Source of the DNA: Brachybacterium alimentarium
Lineage (GTDB): Bacteria > Actinomycetota > Actinomycetes > Actinomycetales > Dermabacteraceae
Assembly: GCF_002332425.1 (NCBI RefSeq)
Contig: NZ_NRGS01000016.1
Coordinates: forward strand, 1 to 33,754
DNA length: 33,754 nucleotides
Reading direction: 5' to 3'
Shown in pieces: positions 29,530 to 33,754 of the stretch. Every line of letters begins with the position of its first letter. Positions within the stretch are counted from its first letter, which is position 1. The notes beneath the pieces were generated by a model. That model had not been told where the DNA came from. It was given only the letters and a program-made list of their open reading frames with translations, and did not search any database. Position numbers and translations under genes: made by a program.

Positions 29530-31158
29530 ATGACACTCCCCCGCATCGCGATCGCCGGCATCGCCATCGAATCCTCGACCTTCACCCCCTACCGCTCCAC
29601 CGCCGAGGATTTCGAGGTGCGTCGCGGCACCTCGGCGATCCTGGAGAGGTACCCCTTCTTCAGCGGCGCGGACGATCCGGGATCCGCGCCGGGGCCCGCG
29701 GCCTCGAGCGGTCTTGGCGGCGGTCCGTCGCCGGCCGGGCGTGCGCTGCGAGAGGCCGCCGAGTACGTCGGAGTGCTGCATGCGCGCGCTCTGCCCGGCG
29801 GCCAGCTGGTGCGCGAGGTCTACGAGGGCTGGAAGCAGGAGATCACGGAGGGTCTCGCCGCCGCGCAGGCCGAGGCGCCGCTGGACGGCTTCTTCTTCGA
29901 CATCCACGGGGCGATGAGCGTGGAGGGCCTCGAGGACGCCGAGGGGGGCCTGATCACGGCGATCCGCTCCGTGATCGGGCCGGACGTGGTGGTGGGCACT
30001 GCGATGGACCTGCACGGGAACGTCTCCGAGACCCTCTTCGACGCCTGCGACCTGCTCACCTGCTATCGCCACGCTCCGCACATCGACGCCTGGGAGACCC
30101 GCGAGCGCGGCCTGCGCGATCTCGTCGAGACGGCGGCTTCCGTGCGGGACGGCGGCGCGCTCCCCCACAAGGCGCTCGTGCACGTGCCGATCCTGCTGCC
30201 CGGGGAGAAGACCTCCACCCGCATCGAGCCGGCGAAGTCGATCTATGCCGGGATCCCCGCGATCACGCAGCGCGAGGGCATCACGGACATCTCGTACTGG
30301 ATCGGCTTCGCCTGGGCCGATCAGCCCCGCTGCCAGGCCGCGATCGTGGCTTTCGGGGACGAGGCCTCCGCCGTCGAGCAGGCGGCGCTGGAGCTCGCCG
30401 GCAGCGTCTGGCAGGCTCGCCACGACTTCGAGTTCGTCGCTCCCACCGGCACCTTCGAGGAGTGCCTGGACCAGGCGATCGCCTCGTCGGCCCGGCCGTT
30501 CTGGATCTCCGATTCCGGGGACAACCCCGGGGCGGGAGGGGCCGACGACACCACGCACTGCCTGGCCCGTCTGGCCGAGCGCGAGGAGATCCGCTCCGGA
30601 GCGGTGAGCGCTCTGATGGTCTCCCTGGTCGATCAGGTCTCGGCCGACGCCGCCTGGGAGGCGGGCGTCGGCGGGAGGATCCAGGTGCAGGTCGGCGCAC
30701 GGATCGACACCCGTGAGCCCGGGCCGGTGCCGCTGGCCGTCGAGGTGGCCGCGCTCGACGAGTCCGGCTCGACGGGCCGCGCCGCCGCTCTGCGCGTGCT
30801 CGACGTGGGCGTGCGCGGCGAGGGCACGACCACGGATCTCGCGGCCGCCCGGCCGACGGGCCTGACCGCCGTGGTCACCGCGCGGCGCTCGCAGTGGGCG
30901 CGTCATGAGATGTTCGAACGCCTGGGCCTGTCGATGACCGGCTTCGACGTGGTCACCGTGAAGATGGGCTACCTGGAGCCCGACCAGTACGAGGCCGCGG
31001 CGGACTGGCTGCTCGCACTCACCCCGGGTGGTGTCGACCAGAACCTGGTGCGGCTCAGCCATTCGCGGATCGAACGGCCGATGATCCCCTTCGACGAGGA
31101 GATCCCCGCCCCGAGCGCCGCCGTGGTCCGGCACGGCGGCGGCTCGACGCGGGGATGA
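29530..31158 (+). CDS. M81-family metallopeptidase (MlrC-like)
   Basis: The protein has 542 residues and no signal peptide. The pattern is that of the MlrC family: the IAGIAIESSTFTP start, FFDIHGAM at about 122-129, AMDLHGNVS at 158-166, YRHAPHIDAWET at 179-190 and DSGDNPGAGGADDTT in the second half. The Asp and His residues in the DLHG and PHID segments are the likely zinc ligands. The best-known member degrades linearised microcystin, and most members have no known substrate. GGAGG lies 5 bases before the ATG. It starts 45 bases after the ROK repressor and probably shares its transcript, so it may process the peptide part of an imported glycoconjugate; this is inference only. Confidence 0.9.
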   Translation: MTLPRIAIAGIAIESSTFTPYRSTAEDFEVRRGTSAILERYPFFSGADDPGSAPGPAASSGLGGGPSPAGRALREAAEYVGVLHARALPGGQLVREVYEGWKQEITEGLAAAQAEAPLDGFFFDIHGAMSVEGLEDAEGGLITAIRSVIGPDVVVGTAMDLHGNVSETLFDACDLLTCYRHAPHIDAWETRERGLRDLVETAASVRDGGALPHKALVHVPILLPGEKTSTRIEPAKSIYAGIPAITQREGITDISYWIGFAWADQPRCQAAIVAFGDEASAVEQAALELAGSVWQARHDFEFVAPTGTFEECLDQAIASSARPFWISDSGDNPGAGGADDTTHCLARLAEREEIRSGAVSALMVSLVDQVSADAAWEAGVGGRIQVQVGARIDTREPGPVPLAVEVAALDESGSTGRAAALRVLDVGVRGEGTTTDLAAARPTGLTAVVTARRSQWARHEMFERLGLSMTGFDVVTVKMGYLEPDQYEAAADWLLALTPGGVDQNLVRLSHSRIERPMIPFDEEIPAPSAAVVRHGGGSTRG

Positions 31159-31398
31159 TCCGGGCCCGTCGGCTGCCGGGTTGAGGGCCACAGTAGCCCC
31201 GCTGACGGGCATCCGGTGCGCGGTGCGTCGAGAGACCGTGGAGCCTCCGTCGAAGCAGGGTCCTGGAGCCGTCCAGCCACCCGCGTTAGTCTTCGATGAC
31301 GCCCCGGACGAGGCACGCGCGGGATACGGAGCGGACACGCCGCATCGCCCCGTTGCGCAGCACCTCGTCCCCGCTGTCGGAGGGAATCGCGGATTCGC

Positions 31399-32343
31399 GT
31401 GAACGAAGGGATCGATCCACCGGCCCGCAGGCCGGACACCGGGGACACCACGCCCCGCGGCCCCCTCAAGCCCGAAGACCCCGGCACCGACGAGGTCTCC
31501 CCGAGCAGCGTGCACGTCTCCCCGGGGGACATCGACCTGCCCTGGAAGGCGACCGCCGAGCGCCGCTCCCTCTGGGGCCCGATCCAGAAGCCGCTCGAGG
31601 GCACCGTGCACGCCCCAGGCTCCGCAGCCGTCGGCCACCCTCGTTCCGCACGCTCCGGCCTGTTCTCGATCGGCGTCCCCCTGCTCACCGGCGGCCTGGT
31701 CGCCGCGGCGTGCCTGGTGGTGGGCCTCGGCACGGCGATCGTCGGCCCGCTCGCGGCGCTCGGGATCGCCGCCGGCGCCGGAGTGATCGCCGCTGGAGGC
31801 AGCGGAGCAGCCGTGCGCGCTCTCCGCGCGCCGACGACCCTGCAGGTCACAGCGTCGGCCGGAGAATCGGGGACCACCGCGCAGATGCTCGCGGAGATCC
31901 GGGCGGCGACGGCCCGCAGCCGGGAACGGACCGCGGAGCTGCGTCGTCGGGCCTCGGAGCCGACGGTCGGCCTCGTGCTCGAGAACGTCGACTCCCTGGC
32001 CCGGCGCATCGACGCCCTCGCCGACTCCGACACCCTGCGCGGGCAGCGCCCCTACGAGAGCGAGGTGACGCTGCTCGAGGGCATCGCCACGCGCTATGTC
32101 CCCGAGCTGCTCGACAGCGTCGAGGAGATCGTCGGATTCCTCGCGACCTTCGCAGGATCCGCCCGACGCGAGGCGCTCGCCAACCTCGAGGACATCGACC
32201 AGCAGCTCGCCGTGCTCGCCGAAGGGGTCGAACGGGTCGAGAGCGACATCGTCGCCGGCGTCTCCCACTCCCTGGACGTGCACGCCGAGTTCCTCCGCGC
32301 CCGCTTCGCCGACCAGCACCTCAGCCCGATCATCGACGTCTGA
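31399..32343 (+). CDS. XpaC-like membrane protein paired with TelA
   Basis: The protein has 314 residues from GTG 31399. The first 85 residues are Pro-rich and charged. Two adjoining hydrophobic stretches at about 88-108 and 112-134 (rich in Gly and Ala) form a membrane hairpin. The rest is a helical cytoplasmic domain with many Glu, Leu and Arg residues (for example YVPELLDSVEEIVGFL). This layout, and a TelA gene immediately downstream, are typical of the XpaC family, first named for 5-bromo-4-chloroindolyl phosphate hydrolysis. The match is by architecture and neighbour, not by a sharp motif. No good ribosome binding site lies directly before the start, so the exact start is uncertain. Confidence 0.65.
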   Translation: MNEGIDPPARRPDTGDTTPRGPLKPEDPGTDEVSPSSVHVSPGDIDLPWKATAERRSLWGPIQKPLEGTVHAPGSAAVGHPRSARSGLFSIGVPLLTGGLVAAACLVVGLGTAIVGPLAALGIAAGAGVIAAGGSGAAVRALRAPTTLQVTASAGESGTTAQMLAEIRAATARSRERTAELRRRASEPTVGLVLENVDSLARRIDALADSDTLRGQRPYESEVTLLEGIATRYVPELLDSVEEIVGFLATFAGSARREALANLEDIDQQLAVLAEGVERVESDIVAGVSHSLDVHAEFLRARFADQHLSPIIDV

Positions 32344-32385
32344 TCCCCCACCATCCACCAGCCCCATCGCCCCGAGGAGGCCCCC

Positions 32386-33600
32386 ATGGACAAGCTCCAG
32401 CCGCCCACACCCGAGCCCGAGATCACCCCCTCCGAGCCTGTCGAGGAGGTCCCTGCGGACCGGGCCGTCTCGATGCTCCCCGAGCTGCCCGACGAGCAGC
32501 AGCAGGACCTCGCCGCCCGCGCCGACCAGTGGGTCGACCAGATCTCCGCCCTGAACCCCCACTCGCAGGAGTTCAGCGCCCAGGTCGACGCGCTCGGCGC
32601 GGTGGCCCGCCGCACCTTCGAGCGCACCTCCGGCACCTCCTCGCGCTTCATGCAGCAGTCGCTGCGCGATGCGAAGGAGAGCGGTGGAGGCCAGGAGTCG
32701 GTCTCGAAGTCCCTGTCCCAGCTGCGCACCACCATGGAGGACCTCGCGCCGAAGGAGGACACCTTCGGGTCGAAGGCGCTGTCGTTCCTGCCGGGCAAGA
32801 AGTCCGCGAAGCGGTACTTCCGCAGCTACGAGTCCAACCAGAAGCAGCTGGACGAAGTGCTCGCGGCGCTGGGCCGCGGGCAGGAGATGCTGCAGCGCGA
32901 CAACGCCGAGCTGTCCGTCGAGCGCCGCGCCCTCTGGGAGGATCTCGGCGCGCTGCAGAAGGCGTCCTCGCTGCTGGGTCTGCTCGATGAGCGCACCGTG
33001 CGCAGGGCCGACGGGCTGCGCGGCGAGGGCAAGCCCGATGCGGCCGACGCCCTCGAACGGGATGTGCTGTTCGCCGTGCGCCAGCGCCGCCAGGACGTCG
33101 CCACCCAGATCGCCGTCACCGTCCAGGCCTATCTCGCGATGGGCCTCATCGAGGACAACAACACCAAGCTCGCCCAGGGCGTCGACCGTGCGCGCACCAC
33201 CACCGTCACGGCGCTGCGCACTGCGGTGATCACGGCGCAGGCGCTCGAGAACCAGAAGCTGGTGCTGGACCAGATCGACGCGGTCAACCGCACCACCGAC
33301 TCGCTCATCGATCGCACCTCCCAGATGCTCGCGGACAACACCCTGAAGATCCAGGAGCAGGCCGCCACCTCGGGGGTCTCCCCCGAGACCCTGCAGAAGG
33401 CCTTCGACAACCTGTTCACCACGATGGACGGCATCGATTCCTTCCGCACCCAGGCGAACGCCAACTTCCTGACCACGGTGAACGCCCTGGAGCAGCAGGT
33501 CCAGCGCTCGCAGCCCTATCTCGAGCGCATGCAGCAGGAGGGCGGCGACGAGCACGAGACCCTCGAGAGCGTCTCGGACCTGCTCGAGATCGAGGACTGA
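32386..33600 (+). CDS. TelA-family toxic anion resistance protein
   Basis: The protein has 404 residues, soluble and almost entirely helical. The conserved TelA core is visible: FLPGKKSAKRYFRSYESN near 135, then QKQLDEVLAALGRGQEML, followed by RDNAEL. The long C-terminal helices include ALENQKLVLDQIDAVNRTTD and end in many Gln and Glu residues. Proteins of this family are linked with resistance to tellurite and to membrane-active agents, but their biochemical action is unknown. ATG 32386 has GAGGAGG 5 bases upstream and lies 42 bases after the XpaC-like gene, so the two form an operon. Confidence 0.88.
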   Translation: MDKLQPPTPEPEITPSEPVEEVPADRAVSMLPELPDEQQQDLAARADQWVDQISALNPHSQEFSAQVDALGAVARRTFERTSGTSSRFMQQSLRDAKESGGGQESVSKSLSQLRTTMEDLAPKEDTFGSKALSFLPGKKSAKRYFRSYESNQKQLDEVLAALGRGQEMLQRDNAELSVERRALWEDLGALQKASSLLGLLDERTVRRADGLRGEGKPDAADALERDVLFAVRQRRQDVATQIAVTVQAYLAMGLIEDNNTKLAQGVDRARTTTVTALRTAVITAQALENQKLVLDQIDAVNRTTDSLIDRTSQMLADNTLKIQEQAATSGVSPETLQKAFDNLFTTMDGIDSFRTQANANFLTTVNALEQQVQRSQPYLERMQQEGGDEHETLESVSDLLEIED

Positions 33601-33754
33601 GCCGAGGCCTGGACCGCGGTCGAGGCCTGAGCTCGGCGGGCGGGCCCGGCCCATGCCGGCCGACACAGGTCGGCAGGCGCAGGTCGACGCGTCGACGCTT
33701 CCCCGAGTTTTGTGGCCTCACGACCGATGCGAGCGTGTTATGTCGCAGGACATC
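33601..33754. terminator. 3' region of the TelA operon with several hairpins
   Basis: After the stop there are two CGAGGCCTG-like direct repeats, then a stem GCCGAC-ACAG-GTCGGC at 33659-33674 and a palindrome GTCGACGCGTCGAC at 33683-33696. A short T-run follows in GAGTTTTG (33706-33713). The first stem with the later T-run is the best terminator candidate. The last bases contain ATGTC-GCAG-GACAT at 33740-33753, which may belong to a mobile element rather than to this operon. Confidence 0.45.

Noticed and set aside
31181..31402. 73-codon open frame before the XpaC-like gene
   Set aside because: No ribosome binding site and no recognisable protein; it overlaps the start of the real gene.
29005..33666. 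Minus-strand open frame of 1553 codons opposite four genes
   Set aside because: It spans several plus-strand genes with firm families and their intergenic gaps, and has no recognisable domain. It is a high-GC antisense artefact.

Overview
The window is very GC-rich, with actinobacterial codon use, GTG as well as ATG starts, and many 1- or 4-base gene overlaps. Its gene content (DtxR-type iron box, IrtA/IrtB-like siderophore importer, Tat and lipoprotein signals, ROK and DeoR regulators over sugar loci) points to an Actinomycetota chromosome. My best guess is Micrococcales, perhaps a Brachybacterium-like member of Dermabacteraceae. The genus is an impression from the proteins, not a database result.

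Layout. (1) 1-1600: the 3' end of an IS630-type transposase, about 500 bases with no recognisable gene and a lower GC look, and a TM2 membrane protein whose C-terminal nuclease-like domain is cut off. (2) 1904-11866: a divergent sugar locus. The minus-strand operon encodes a Tat-type lipoprotein sugar-binding protein, two ABC permeases, a PfkB-type kinase and a large exported PIG-L deacetylase with carbohydrate-binding modules. The plus-strand arm encodes a DeoR regulator and a GH4 glycosidase. (3) 12034-12786: a TauE/SafE-type permease with a hairpin behind it. (4) 12849-18164: a DtxR/IdeR-type iron box, a TetR regulator, and an IrtA-like protein (siderophore-interacting reductase fused to an ABC half-exporter) with its IrtB partner. 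(5) 18191-31158: a tightly overlapped minus-strand operon with an oligopeptide-type ABC transporter (binding protein, two permeases, fused double ATPase), a ROK kinase, a cytosolic type I sulfatase and a cytosolic GH29 alpha-L-fucosidase. A divergent ROK repressor and an M81 metallopeptidase face it across a dyad-rich 305-base region. (6) 31399-33600: an XpaC-like membrane protein and a TelA-type protein, followed by hairpins and a possible mobile-element end.

How the parts work together. In region 2 the likely flow is uptake of a glycoside by the ABC transporter, ATP-dependent phosphorylation by the PfkB-type kinase, and NAD/Mn-dependent cleavage by the GH4 enzyme, with the exported deacetylase trimming N-acetylated sugar outside. 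This would replace the PTS step that usually feeds GH4 enzymes. In region 4, low iron should release the iron-box repressor and switch on import and reduction of a ferric siderophore. Region 5 reads as a system that imports a small sulfated, fucosylated glycan or glycoconjugate intact and takes it apart in the cytoplasm. It is the most interesting candidate in the window.

A second theme is short tandem repeats: four to five in-frame minisatellites encode N-terminal tails, linkers or C-terminal tails of otherwise ordinary proteins, and there is one intergenic heptamer array. I saw no tRNA, rRNA, CRISPR array or replication origin.
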